From positions 291,284-355,283 of the forward strand of contig NZ_JABMKX010000001.1 of the NCBI RefSeq assembly GCF_013204885.1: a stretch of 64,000 nt of DNA. The letters run 5' to 3'. Numbering within the stretch: the stretch's first letter is position 1; each line of letters opens with the position of its first letter. Positions 16,258 to 23,912 of the stretch are shown in pieces. The position numbers and the translations under genes were made by a program. Origin of the DNA: Paenibacillus tritici. Lineage in GTDB: Bacteria; Bacillota; Bacilli; Paenibacillales; Paenibacillaceae. Under the pieces are notes generated by a model. The model worked only from the letters and a program-made list of their open reading frames with translations, was not told where the DNA came from and made no database searches.

Positions 16258-17496
16258 TTACTCCTCATACTTGCGCAGGACGATCACAGCGTTGTGTCCG
16301 CCGAAGCCGAATGAATTGGATATGCCGATCTTCAGGTCCGCCTGGCGGGCCCGGCCCGGGACATAGTCCAGGTCGCAATATTCGTCCGGCTGCTCCAGAT
16401 TAATCGTCGGCGGAATAAGCCCTTCCTGAATGCTTTTGAGCAGGGCAATGGCTTCCAGGCCACCGGCGGCCCCGAGGGCATGTCCGGTCATCGACTTGTT
16501 CGCAGTGACCGGAATCCGGTAAGCCGCCTCACCGAACAGCTTCTTGATCGCCAGCGTCTCAGAACGGTCTCCGACGATCGTGCTGGTCGCGTGTGCACTG
16601 ATGACATCCACCTCCCCTGGAGTGATTCCCGCCTCTCTGAGCGCCAGCTTCATCGCCTGATAAGCACCTATGCCCTCAGGATGGGTAGCTACCATATGAT
16701 AAGCGTCAGAACTGGCACCGTAGCCGGTAACTTCGCCATAGATGACAGCGTTTCTCTGCAAGGCGTGGGAGAGAGATTCCAGAATTACGATGGCACCGCC
16801 CTCGGCGATCACAAATCCGTCCCGGTTCTGGTCAAAAGGCCGGCTGGCCTTCTCTGGCTCCTCATTGCGGGTGGATAAGGCAGTCGCATTACCGAAGCTG
16901 GCCAGGGCAATCTCGGTCACCGCCGCTTCCGCGCCCCCGGCAATGATTACATCGGCACCGCCGTAACGGATCAGGCGGAAGGCTTCGCCAATGGCCGTGT
17001 TCCCGATAGAACAGGCTGTAACCGGGGAGAGCGTCGGCCCCAGCGCTCCCAGCTTAATGCTGATCATGGCTGCCGCCATGTTGGAGATGAGCATCGGAAT
17101 CAGGGTCGGGCTTACCCGCTCCGGTCCGCGGGAGCGCAGCAATTCCCCCTGATCCATTAAGGTCTGGATGCCGCCTACACCTGAGCCTACGTAGACTCCC
17201 AGCCGTTCCCGGTCAACCTTCTCCAGCTGGAGGCCGGAATGGGCCCAGGCATCCTCGGCAGCGGCAAGCGCGAACTGGCTGAACCGGTCCATCCGGCGGG
17301 CATCCTTACGGCCAAACCTTGCATCGGGGTCGAAGTCCTGCACAGCGCCAGCAATTTTGGTCTTGAAATGCGCGGTATCAAAAGAAGTGATCGGAGTAAT
17401 TCCCGATTCTCCTGCGGCCAGGCGGCTCCAGAACTGGTCTACGGTATTGCCAAGCGGCGAAATGACACCCATCCCTGTTATGACTACACGTTCCAT
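16258..17496 (-). CDS. fabF: 3-oxoacyl-ACP synthase II (FabF)
   Basis: About 412 residues, standard FabF length. VVITGMGVISPLGN at the N-terminus, active-site Cys in VTACSIGNTAIGEA (usually TACA, here TACS), and the two catalytic His in ISAHATSTIVGD and SMTGHALGAAGGLEAI; FGFGGHNAVIVLR ends the thiolase fold. It extends acyl-ACP by condensing malonyl-ACP. It is not in a fab operon and is divergent from an MmyB-type regulator, with a palindromic operator between them, so it may be a second, specially regulated copy. RBS AGGAGG upstream of the ATG. Confidence 0.93.
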   Translation of the reverse strand: MERVVITGMGVISPLGNTVDQFWSRLAAGESGITPITSFDTAHFKTKIAGAVQDFDPDARFGRKDARRMDRFSQFALAAAEDAWAHSGLQLEKVDRERLGVYVGSGVGGIQTLMDQGELLRSRGPERVSPTLIPMLISNMAAAMISIKLGALGPTLSPVTACSIGNTAIGEAFRLIRYGGADVIIAGGAEAAVTEIALASFGNATALSTRNEEPEKASRPFDQNRDGFVIAEGGAIVILESLSHALQRNAVIYGEVTGYGASSDAYHMVATHPEGIGAYQAMKLALREAGITPGEVDVISAHATSTIVGDRSETLAIKKLFGEAAYRIPVTANKSMTGHALGAAGGLEAIALLKSIQEGLIPPTINLEQPDEYCDLDYVPGRARQADLKIGISNSFGFGGHNAVIVLRKYEE

Positions 17497-17561
17497 TGTT
17501 GTATCCTCCTGTGTATACTGAATACATCCATTTTTTCATTTAATTTATCCTATTACAAGTT

Positions 17562-17587
17562 GTAGTTTATACTAGTATAATTACTAC
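17562..17587. promoter_or_regulatory. Palindromic operator between fabF and its divergent regulator
   Basis: TTATACTAGTATAA (17567-17580) is a perfect 14-bp palindrome, flanked by GTAGT and ACTAC arms. TATAAT at 17576-17581 can serve as the -10 box of the regulator gene. AGTTTATACT (17564-17573) recurs exactly upstream of citA at 18537-18546. Confidence 0.65.
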
Positions 17588-17630
17588 TACACTAACAGCC
17601 AGAAGAACCGAAAGACAGGGAGGGATTATC

Positions 17631-18473
17631 ATGTCGAACCAGAACAGACTTCAAGCATTGTCGGAATTCCTGAAATCCAGACGGGCGGCTATCACTCCGG
17701 CAGCAGCGGGACTCCCGGAAGGCACCCGCAGGCGGACACCGGGGCTGCGGCGTGAGGAAGTGGCGCAATTGGCCGGAGTGAGCAATACCTGGTATACCTG
17801 GCTGGAGCAGGGACGCGATATCAAAGTATCCCCCTCCGTTCTGGATTGTATTGCCGGAGCTCTGCAGTTGACTAAGGACGAGCGGAGTTACTTGTTCGCA
17901 CTGGCACTGGAGAACGGGCCGGGAGGTGCGGTCTATCCTCAGGAGGAGAATTCGGTGATTGATCCGTCCTTGCAGAAGATTCTGCAGGAGCTGAAGAACT
18001 GTCCGACTCTTATCTCGGACCGGCACTGCGGGATTGTCGGCTGGAACGAAGCGGCGGCGCATGTGTTTCTTGATTTCGCCAAGCTGGCCCCTCAGCAGCG
18101 CAATATGATCTCTCTATTATTCGTACGCAAGGAATTCAGACGGCTGGCGGTGAATTGGGAGCAGTTTGTCCGGGGGTATTTATCTATTTTCCGCGCGTAC
18201 TACGGGCAATATCTGGAGGACCGCTGGTACGATGATTTCATTGCGGAGATGAAGAAGCAGCATCCGGAGTTCAATCAGCTATGGGAGGAGAGCCGGGTTA
18301 GCTCTGCGCCGGATGTAGTCCTGGAGTTCCGGCATGCCAAAGCCGGCAAAATGCTGTTCCGTTTAACCTCGCTTCAGGTACAGGGCGCTGCGGATCTGCG
18401 CTGTAGCATTTATACGCCTGCCGGTGACTCCAATACAGAATCCAAGCTGAACCAGCTTATGAAGCCGGAATGA
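17631..18473 (+). CDS. MmyB-type XRE transcriptional regulator
   Basis: About 280 residues. An N-terminal helix-turn-helix domain of the MmyB/MltR type: RTPGLRREEVAQLAGVSNTWYTWLEQGRDIKVSPSVL. The remaining 190 residues form the PAS-like ligand-binding domain (TLISDRHCGIVGWNEAAAHVF; a conserved LVRKEFRRLAVNWE-like block; VSSAPDVVLEFRHAKAGKMLFRLTSLQV). From memory, a structure of a family member contained a bound fatty acid, which would suit its place opposite fabF. RBS GGGAGGG before the ATG. Likely autoregulated through the palindrome at 17562-17587. Confidence 0.88.
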   Translation: MSNQNRLQALSEFLKSRRAAITPAAAGLPEGTRRRTPGLRREEVAQLAGVSNTWYTWLEQGRDIKVSPSVLDCIAGALQLTKDERSYLFALALENGPGGAVYPQEENSVIDPSLQKILQELKNCPTLISDRHCGIVGWNEAAAHVFLDFAKLAPQQRNMISLLFVRKEFRRLAVNWEQFVRGYLSIFRAYYGQYLEDRWYDDFIAEMKKQHPEFNQLWEESRVSSAPDVVLEFRHAKAGKMLFRLTSLQVQGAADLRCSIYTPAGDSNTESKLNQLMKPE

Positions 18474-18534
18474 GGATGGTGATAGAAATTTTTTATGGAT
18501 TCATAAAAAACTATAAATATGCAATATCGAATCT

Positions 18535-18557
18535 GGAGTTTATACTCCTAATATAAT
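18535..18557 (+). promoter_or_regulatory. Operator/promoter upstream of citA
   Basis: GGAGTTTATACTCC (18535-18548) is an inverted repeat sharing the 10-mer AGTTTATACT with the fabF/regulator operator. TATAAT at 18552-18557 looks like the -10 box, so a bound repressor would block the promoter. Confidence 0.6.
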
Positions 18558-18594
18558 GAATTCATTCCTGCGGGATCGAAAAGGAGCAAGGGAC

Positions 18595-19713
18595 ATGGCT
18601 AAAGTAACCGGATTGGAAGGCGTTGTGGCCGGAGAGACTGAAATTGGATGGGTGGATGGAGAGAAGGGGTATTTAGTGTACCGCGGATATTGGGCCAAGG
18701 AGCTTGCGGTAAGCAAAAGTTATGAGGAAGTTGCTTACCTGCTATGGAACGGACACCTGCCTGATGTGGAGGAGCTGGCCCAGCTTAAGGCCCAAATGGC
18801 TGCGGAGAGAGAGCTTCCCGAATATTTGCGCAAGATGCTTGATTTGTATCCGGCGTCTGTACCGCTGATGCTGGTATTGCAGAGTGCTATGGCTGCGCTA
18901 GGGGATCAGGAGAACACCACCTGGCCGCCAACGCTGAAGCAGGCTGTGCGCTTGACGGCTATGCTTCCGGCCATTATCGCTTACAGGTACCGCAGCCTCC
19001 AGGGCTTGGAACCTCTGAAATCGCTTCCTGAGCTTGGTCATGCGGCGAACTATCTCTATCTATTGACAGGAAAACTGCCGGAGGAAGCTCATGTGAAGGC
19101 GCTCAGTGCCTATCTGATTCTCTGTATGGAACACGGGATGAATGCCTCGACGTTTGCAGGGCGGGTGGTGCTGTCGACGGAGTCCGATATTTGTGCGGCG
19201 GTAGGCGGGGCCATTGGAGCGATGAAGGGGCCGCTGCATGGCGGGGCGCCCTATGAGGTGATCTCAATGCTGGAGGAGATCGGAACCAAGGAGCGTGCGG
19301 AGCCTTGGCTGCGGGAGAAGCTCGAGGGCGGGGAGAAGCTGATGGGCTTCGGGCACCGGATCTATAAGACCAAGGACCCCCGCGCAGAAGCCTTGCAGAT
19401 TGCTACGCTTGCGATGATCGGCAAGGACGCTTCTTTTGACCTTGCGCTTCATGTGGAAGCTACAGCGGTTAAGCTGCTGGAGGAATACAAGCCGGGCCGG
19501 CGCCTGTTCACGAATGTCGAGTTCTATGCTGCGGCTATCCTGAAGGCGCTGCACCTGGCGCCGGAGATATTCACGCCTACGTTCACGGCGGGCAGAATCG
19601 TCGGCTGGACAGCTCATCTTCTGGAGCAGTCGGAGAATAACCGGATTTTCCGCCCGCAATCTACTTATATCGGACCTATACCTGAAGAACCGGTTCTGAC
19701 TGGTCACAGTTGA
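18595..19713 (+). CDS. citA: Citrate synthase, CitA type
   Basis: About 372 residues from the ATG at 18595 (AAGGAG 8 nt upstream); an upstream ATG at 18556 lies inside the promoter. Citrate synthase motifs: EHGMNASTF (catalytic His), MKGPLHGGAP and GFGHRIYKTKDPRAEAL (substrate His and Arg). The usual catalytic Asp of NVDFY is Glu here (NVEFYAAAI); as I recall Bacillus subtilis CitA also has NVEFY, so this is a subfamily mark and not decay. It condenses oxaloacetate with acetyl-CoA. The operator match suggests control by the MmyB regulator just upstream. Confidence 0.9.
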   Translation: MAKVTGLEGVVAGETEIGWVDGEKGYLVYRGYWAKELAVSKSYEEVAYLLWNGHLPDVEELAQLKAQMAAERELPEYLRKMLDLYPASVPLMLVLQSAMAALGDQENTTWPPTLKQAVRLTAMLPAIIAYRYRSLQGLEPLKSLPELGHAANYLYLLTGKLPEEAHVKALSAYLILCMEHGMNASTFAGRVVLSTESDICAAVGGAIGAMKGPLHGGAPYEVISMLEEIGTKERAEPWLREKLEGGEKLMGFGHRIYKTKDPRAEALQIATLAMIGKDASFDLALHVEATAVKLLEEYKPGRRLFTNVEFYAAAILKALHLAPEIFTPTFTAGRIVGWTAHLLEQSENNRIFRPQSTYIGPIPEEPVLTGHS

Positions 19714-19750
19714 CAGCAAAGGGTATCAGATGGTGGGTATTGGGATGTAG

Positions 19751-19870
19751 ATGCTTGAGCTGCATGAGCTATTCACAGCGCAGGCCTTACCGGCCAACTA
19801 TATCATTGATGTGGACGAAGAGGCGAAATTTTGTTTTAGAGTCAAATGTCAGAAGGGTAAATCTTTCTAG
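19751..19870 (+). other. Short open frame, possible gene fragment
   Basis: An ATG-initiated frame of 39 codons (begins MLELHELFTAQ, ends CQKGKSF) fills the gap after citA. It has no clear RBS and no family I know. It could be the remnant of a longer gene lost at the left border of the accessory patch. Low confidence. Confidence 0.2.
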
Positions 19871-19902
19871 ACGTCGAAATATGATGTCGAAGGAGGATGG
19901 TT

Positions 19903-20400
19903 ATGAACTTTGATTTCGGCGGGTTTACAGGTGGAATAATTGGTACTATAGGTGCATTTGGCGCTGCATGGTACACTCTAAAGAAACAAGAAAGATCAAA
20001 AAGACCGGCTGTTTATGCTAAAACGATTGCTGAATCGAGATTTTTATTTAATTTATTGCGAGGATTCGAATGGGATATAACTCTGGCAACGAAAAGAGTC
20101 GAATCTATTGAAGAAGATCCAAGGCTAAATTTATTAGAGGTAAAGTATCTTGTAAGAGACCACTTGAAAGTGTTGGAAGAGCATATTCCTAAAGCAATTG
20201 AAACAGACTTACGAATTGCTAGTTCTTTAATGGATTACGTCTCAGAGCTGGACGACCTGAATTATAAATATAGGAAAGATGATAGTGTAGAAGAGACCAA
20301 CTCATATAAATCTGAACATGAGAGTATTTCCACAAAGACACGACAGAAGCTATTTAATATACGAAGCGAAGTTGAGAATAAAGTTAGAAAAATAACTTGA
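19903..20400 (+). CDS. Hypothetical membrane-anchored protein
   Basis: About 165 residues. The ATG at 19903 is chosen because AGGAGG ends 6 nt before it; an ATG at 19897 touches the RBS. A glycine-rich hydrophobic N-terminus (FTGGIIGTIGAFGAAWYTL) gives one membrane segment, followed by about 140 residues of cytoplasmic, charged, largely helical sequence with long coiled stretches. Base use is clearly more AT-rich than the citA side. I do not recognise it. It resembles small anchored proteins of phage or mobile regions in general form only. Confidence 0.65.
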   Translation: MNFDFGGFTGGIIGTIGAFGAAWYTLKKQERSKRPAVYAKTIAESRFLFNLLRGFEWDITLATKRVESIEEDPRLNLLEVKYLVRDHLKVLEEHIPKAIETDLRIASSLMDYVSELDDLNYKYRKDDSVEETNSYKSEHESISTKTRQKLFNIRSEVENKVRKIT

Positions 20401-20599
20401 ATAGTTCGATACTTTTTAATGTAGCAATCCGTTTCGTGAGCCTGTTTTAGCGTTTGTTATGGAGAACGTCTGGATTTGTGGACAAGGCTAGTGAAGGGTA
20501 GGTAGGCATAAGCTACGCAGTGTGCTGAAAAATTATAGCCTGCCCCTCCAGCAAAAACGACATAACATGATTTTTGACTTTATCTCCTGTTTTATTTGT

Positions 20600-20630
20600 C
20601 CTTGACCAAGGTCTTATATTGTCTGATACT
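20600..20630 (+). promoter_or_regulatory. Candidate promoter with overlapping inverted repeat
   Basis: TTGACC (20602-20607) lies inside the inverted repeat CCTTGACCAAGG (20600-20611); GATACT at 20625-20630 is a weak -10 at 17 bp. It precedes the gene at 20670. Confidence 0.4.
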
Positions 20631-20669
20631 GGAAGATGATAAATATCTTTTTTTTAAGGAGCGAAGCAC

Positions 20670-21260
20670 ATGCAGTTGGATCCCGAGTTGATAAAAGTTG
20701 GAGTAGATTTAGCTAGTAGTGTTGCGAAAAATAGTGTCCAAGCGATAGCAGGAAAGATTAAAGGTGCAAAAGCTTCGGGTGATAAAGACAAGTTAGTTGG
20801 TAATTTGGAGGAGATTATTAACGAACTGATTTCTGAGAGAAACCGTCTGGTTCAATTAGTGCAAGCTTATGAGGAAACATTGATAACACAAAAAATCTCT
20901 GATGCAGATATTGAATATATAACCGGAAACATCGTTCCTTTATTGGAAAACTTGCTAGAGCAAAACGCAGGTGAAGATGCCCAAAAAACCAGAGAGGCTT
21001 TGAATTTATTTAAGCCCATCTTGTCTAAAGAGCTATTTAATATCGTACAACTCTTAGGTTTTAATTTTAAACAGGCAATCGGAGAACCGTTGACCCTATT
21101 GATCAATTCTACAATTAAATCTAAAGTCTCCCCAACAGATGAAGCCTCTATCGCATTAAAAACGGCAGAGTCACAGAGGGAAGTGGAGTTTTACAAAGTA
21201 ATGCAGGATGAAGAAGCATTTAAGCGATATTGCATTGCTACGGGAAGACAGTTAAATTAG
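20670..21260 (+). CDS. Hypothetical helical protein, accessory region
   Basis: About 196 residues, AAGGAG 8 nt before the ATG. No signal peptide. The N-terminus (LIKVGVDLASSVAKNSVQAIAGKI) is a mildly hydrophobic amphipathic helix, followed by a coiled-coil-like segment (LEEIINELISERNRLVQLVQAYEE) and several more helices. AT-rich codon use like its neighbour at 19903. No family recognised. It has its own candidate promoter at 20600-20630. Confidence 0.65.
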   Translation: MQLDPELIKVGVDLASSVAKNSVQAIAGKIKGAKASGDKDKLVGNLEEIINELISERNRLVQLVQAYEETLITQKISDADIEYITGNIVPLLENLLEQNAGEDAQKTREALNLFKPILSKELFNIVQLLGFNFKQAIGEPLTLLINSTIKSKVSPTDEASIALKTAESQREVEFYKVMQDEEAFKRYCIATGRQLN

Positions 21261-21285
21261 TTGGATTTCTTATAGAAAGCATCCT

Positions 21286-21504
21286 ATGGTGTTTTTTATT
21301 AATCCAAAATACTCCTTTGGGGTGAAAGATGTAAATTCCAAGAGAAAGAGATCCAATAGGGCAGAAGCTGAAAAGATGTGGCTAGACAGTGGTGGGCAGC
21401 TCGATCTTATGGGGATTGTTGCTCAGCTAAATGTGTCTGCTAGGCCAATCGGAGGCTGGGAGAAGCCATTATCCGCATTCAGTCAAGAAGATCCGGGCCA
21501 TTGA
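21286..21504 (+). pseudogene. Fragment of a phage terminase small subunit
   Basis: A 72-codon frame whose middle part (KRKRSNRAEAEKMWLDSGG then LDLMGIVAQLNVSARPIGGW) matches the DNA-binding N-terminus of PBSX-like terminase small subunits (Arg-Ser-x-Asn-Arg start, helix-turn-helix, Gly-Trp). The frame then breaks, and the rest of the protein is missing; the following 150 bp read as short overlapping frames. It is probably a prophage relic. The match is from memory of the motif, so it is moderate at best. Confidence 0.4.
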
Positions 21505-21721
21505 GTGGAAGACAAACTTCTTGTTGTCGATGGAAGAGAAGTTAGTCCGCACAAAAATCCTTCGGATTGAGCTTCAGAAGATGCAGGGAGCAGAGGCCCA
21601 ACCGCATGCTGGACAGATACTATTCGTGAAATTGCGGAGGGACGTAGAGCATTGAAAGCGAGCGAACAGCATGAGTAGTAAACCGTATAATGTTATCGCT
21701 GCCCTGACGGACCTCATAAAT

Positions 21722-21756
21722 AGCCCATCAACCTTAAGTGGTCGGCGGGCTTTTTC
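21722..21756 (+). terminator. Terminator-like hairpin after the terminase remnant
   Basis: AGCCC (21722) pairs with GGGCT (21747), with partial inner pairing, followed by a run of T. The 380 bp between 21505 and 21884 holds this, broken frames and no supported gene. Confidence 0.55.
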
Positions 21757-21884
21757 TTCTTAAGAGCGTCAATGTATGGCTTGTGATAAATTTCCTTAGC
21801 TCTCTTCAGGCATCTACAGCGTTTCTTATCGACCAAATACATACAGGTAGTGCAGTACTAGAGTATCACCTCACCAAAACAAAA

Positions 21885-21908
21885 AGAGCCGCATCGTAAC
21901 ACGGCTCT
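21885..21908 (-). terminator. Intrinsic terminator of the lectin gene
   Basis: AGAGCCG pairs with CGGCTCT; on the minus strand it is followed by TTTTTGTTTTGG. Confidence 0.85.
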
Positions 21909-21921
21909 AATTAATATATAT

Positions 21922-22404
21922 TTATTGCCCGCCTGTATTTGAAGCCCAGACAGGATACCAGCCTAAACCCACGTTCTTGGTGTTGTAAAGAACTAAGTTT
22001 CCGTCATCTTGAACGATTAGCAGGTCACCCACGAGGTTAACAGGTACATTACCTTGTCCATACCACGCATTAGCCCATGCATTATTGTCTGATGTCCAAT
22101 ACGGAGTATTATTCCAATCCATTAGCTTAAGTCTGCCGCTATATTGATCAATTGCGAGCTGTGTTATTCTCATGTCGCGGGTGTTGGTGTGCCATATCAT
22201 CGAGCGTTTGCGATTATTCCATAGCTGTATATCTCCGGAAGGCATAAAATTCAGGATGTAAGTCATGTTGTTTGATACTAACGGATTCGAACCTATAGTA
22301 AATGTTTCGCGAACCGTTAGACGTTCTCCAGCGGCAAATGTTGCAGGAGCAACAGGGAGCTGGATCATAAACACCGCAAGTACAAGCAGAATAATCTTTT
22401 TCAT
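21922..22404 (-). CDS. Secreted bulb-type (mannose-binding) lectin-like protein
   Basis: About 160 residues. A signal peptide (MKKIILLVLAVFMIQL, cleavage near TFAAG) precedes one B-lectin domain. The third subdomain has the canonical mannose-site pattern VQDDGNLVLY (QxDxNxVxY), followed by the typical PVWASNTGG. The two earlier subdomains are degenerate (MPSGDIQLWNN and DQYSGRLKLMDWN). Such domains bind mannose-containing glycans and occur in adhesins and in lectin-like bacteriocins. Here the single domain alone is secreted. It stands alone with its own terminator in an AT-rich patch. Confidence 0.85.
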   Translation of the reverse strand: MKKIILLVLAVFMIQLPVAPATFAAGERLTVRETFTIGSNPLVSNNMTYILNFMPSGDIQLWNNRKRSMIWHTNTRDMRITQLAIDQYSGRLKLMDWNNTPYWTSDNNAWANAWYGQGNVPVNLVGDLLIVQDDGNLVLYNTKNVGLGWYPVWASNTGGQ

Positions 22405-22533
22405 AATAACCTCTTTTCTGGTATATTTTAATATTTCCTTAACAACTATATCATAAAATTGATATAAATGGGATATTAACCTAAAGGTTGAAAAAGATAC
22501 TTCTGAGTTGCTTCATTATCTATGTAATCAATC

Positions 22534-22567
22534 AAAAAGAGGGACTCCCCGGGACAGCGAGAAGTCC
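22534..22567 (-). terminator. Terminator of the 22611-22898 gene
   Basis: GGACT (22542) pairs with AGTCC (22563); on the minus strand CTCTTTTT follows. Confidence 0.65.
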
Positions 22568-22610
22568 AAAAATGGTCAACAGAGCATGAGGGGGATACTC
22601 TTACATTAGA

Positions 22611-22898
22611 TTAGAAATCTGAGGTTGCCACTTCGATCGTTCCGAACACTGCACCTGCAGCCGTGCTGAGAAGTCCGGCGACAAGCAGTGCATGAACCGC
22701 TAGGGTGAGACTGTTAAACGCAGGGATAACATAAGAGACTACCGGAGCATTGACCCGGTAAAGGACAAGATTCACCGGGAACCCGGAGTTGTTATTTACC
22801 GTCACAGCCGCATTGATGCCGCCTGCCAGGTTCTCATAGTAAGATTTACCTACAGAAGCCGGCAGATTGAAGAATTGTTGCGGTAACAAGATAGCCAT
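22611..22898 (-). CDS. Small beta-rich protein, unknown
   Basis: About 95 residues with a perfect AAGGAGGT 6 nt before the ATG, so surely translated. No signal peptide. After an N-terminal arm (MAILLPQQFFNLPASVGKSY) come alternating hydrophobic strands (AAVTVNNNSGFPVNLVLYRV, VVSYVIPAFNSLTLAVHAL, GAVFGTIEVATSDF). Length and strand pattern recall the small self-assembling subunits of endospore appendages (DUF3992), but the N-terminal cysteines of that family are absent, so this is only a guess. Strong RBS and its own terminator suggest high expression. Confidence 0.7.
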   Translation of the reverse strand: MAILLPQQFFNLPASVGKSYYENLAGGINAAVTVNNNSGFPVNLVLYRVNAPVVSYVIPAFNSLTLAVHALLVAGLLSTAAGAVFGTIEVATSDF

Positions 22899-23074
22899 AG
22901 GAATGACCTCCTTTGCTGGTTGATAGGGTATTATATTCGCCGAAGCTATGATTGCTGTAACTTATGTCTTGGGAGAATAACACATTTCAATAGAGCGGCA
23001 GGATATTCATAGGCAGGCAGGATATATGATACACTGGGTATAATCTAGTGACAGTTAAAGGAGTAATGACAACG

Positions 23075-23842
23075 ATGAAGCTGGTATCCTGGAATGTAAA
23101 CGGTCTGAGGGCTTGTGTGAATAAAGGGTTTAACGAGTATTTCCGGGAGAGTGCCGCAGATATCTTCTGTGTGCAGGAAACGAAGCTCCAGGAGGGTCAG
23201 ATTGTTCTTGATTACGGGGAGGAATATTCACAGTACTGGAATTATGCGCTCAAAAAAGGATATTCCGGAACGGCCGTATTTACCAGAATTAAGCCGCTCT
23301 CCGTAAGATATGGACTGGATAAGGAAACAGAGGACGAGGGGAGAATCATAACCCTGGAGTTCACAGATTTCTATCTGGTGAATGTATATACGCCGAATGC
23401 CAAGCGGGATCTGTCCAGACTGGACTACCGGATGGAGTGGGAGGATCAGTTCCGTACCTATCTGCTGAAGCTGGACGCTCATAAGCCGGTGCTGGTGTGC
23501 GGAGATCTTAATGTTGCGCACCAGGATATTGACCTGAAGAATGCCAAATCGAACCGGGGGAATTCAGGGTTCACAGACGAAGAGCGCGGGAAGATGACTA
23601 CGCTGCTTGAGGCCGGGTTTGTGGATACCTTCCGATTCTTCTACCCTGAGCTCGAAGGTGCCTATAGCTGGTGGTCTTATATGCCGAAGGTCAGGGAGAA
23701 GAATGTGGGCTGGCGGATTGATTATTTCCTTGCCTCATCACGGTTAGCCCCGCGTCTGCTGGACGCTGGTATTGAGTGCAGTGTGCTGGGCAGCGATCAT
23801 TGCCCCATAGTGCTCCATATGGCGGATACGGCTGAAGCCTAA
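23075..23842 (+). CDS. exoA: Exodeoxyribonuclease III (ExoA)
   Basis: About 255 residues from the ATG at 23075, with AAAGGAG 11 nt upstream. Motifs in order: MKLVSWNVNGLRA, FCVQETKLQEGQ (metal Glu), the catalytic Tyr in VNVYTPNAKRDL, CGDLNVAHQDIDLKN (Asp, Asn), GAYSWWSY, GWRIDYFLAS and the terminal GSDHCPIVLHM (catalytic Asp-His). It cuts at abasic sites and degrades 3' ends in base-excision repair, in the cytosol. It is very close to Bacillus ExoA. Monocistronic. Confidence 0.95.
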   Translation: MKLVSWNVNGLRACVNKGFNEYFRESAADIFCVQETKLQEGQIVLDYGEEYSQYWNYALKKGYSGTAVFTRIKPLSVRYGLDKETEDEGRIITLEFTDFYLVNVYTPNAKRDLSRLDYRMEWEDQFRTYLLKLDAHKPVLVCGDLNVAHQDIDLKNAKSNRGNSGFTDEERGKMTTLLEAGFVDTFRFFYPELEGAYSWWSYMPKVREKNVGWRIDYFLASSRLAPRLLDAGIECSVLGSDHCPIVLHMADTAEA

Positions 23843-23867
23843 TTCAAGAAGGCTGCTCTGCCAATAG

Positions 23868-23907
23868 AATAGAGGCTGTGTCCCGGTAACGGGATACAGC
23901 CTCTATT
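23868..23907. terminator. Bidirectional terminator exoA / amidase
   Basis: AATAGAGGCTGT pairs with ACAGCCTCTATT, with an inner TCCCG/CGGGA stem and GTAA loop. Confidence 0.9.
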
Positions 23908-23912
23908 TGTTG

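Noticed and set aside
18661..19713. Loss of the catalytic Asp in citrate synthase
   Set aside because: The Glu in NVEFY is, as I recall, normal for CitA-type enzymes, so it is not a sign of decay.
19710..19913. 67-codon frame after citA
   Set aside because: Cys- and Arg-rich noise with no RBS, overlapping a more plausible gene fragment in another frame.
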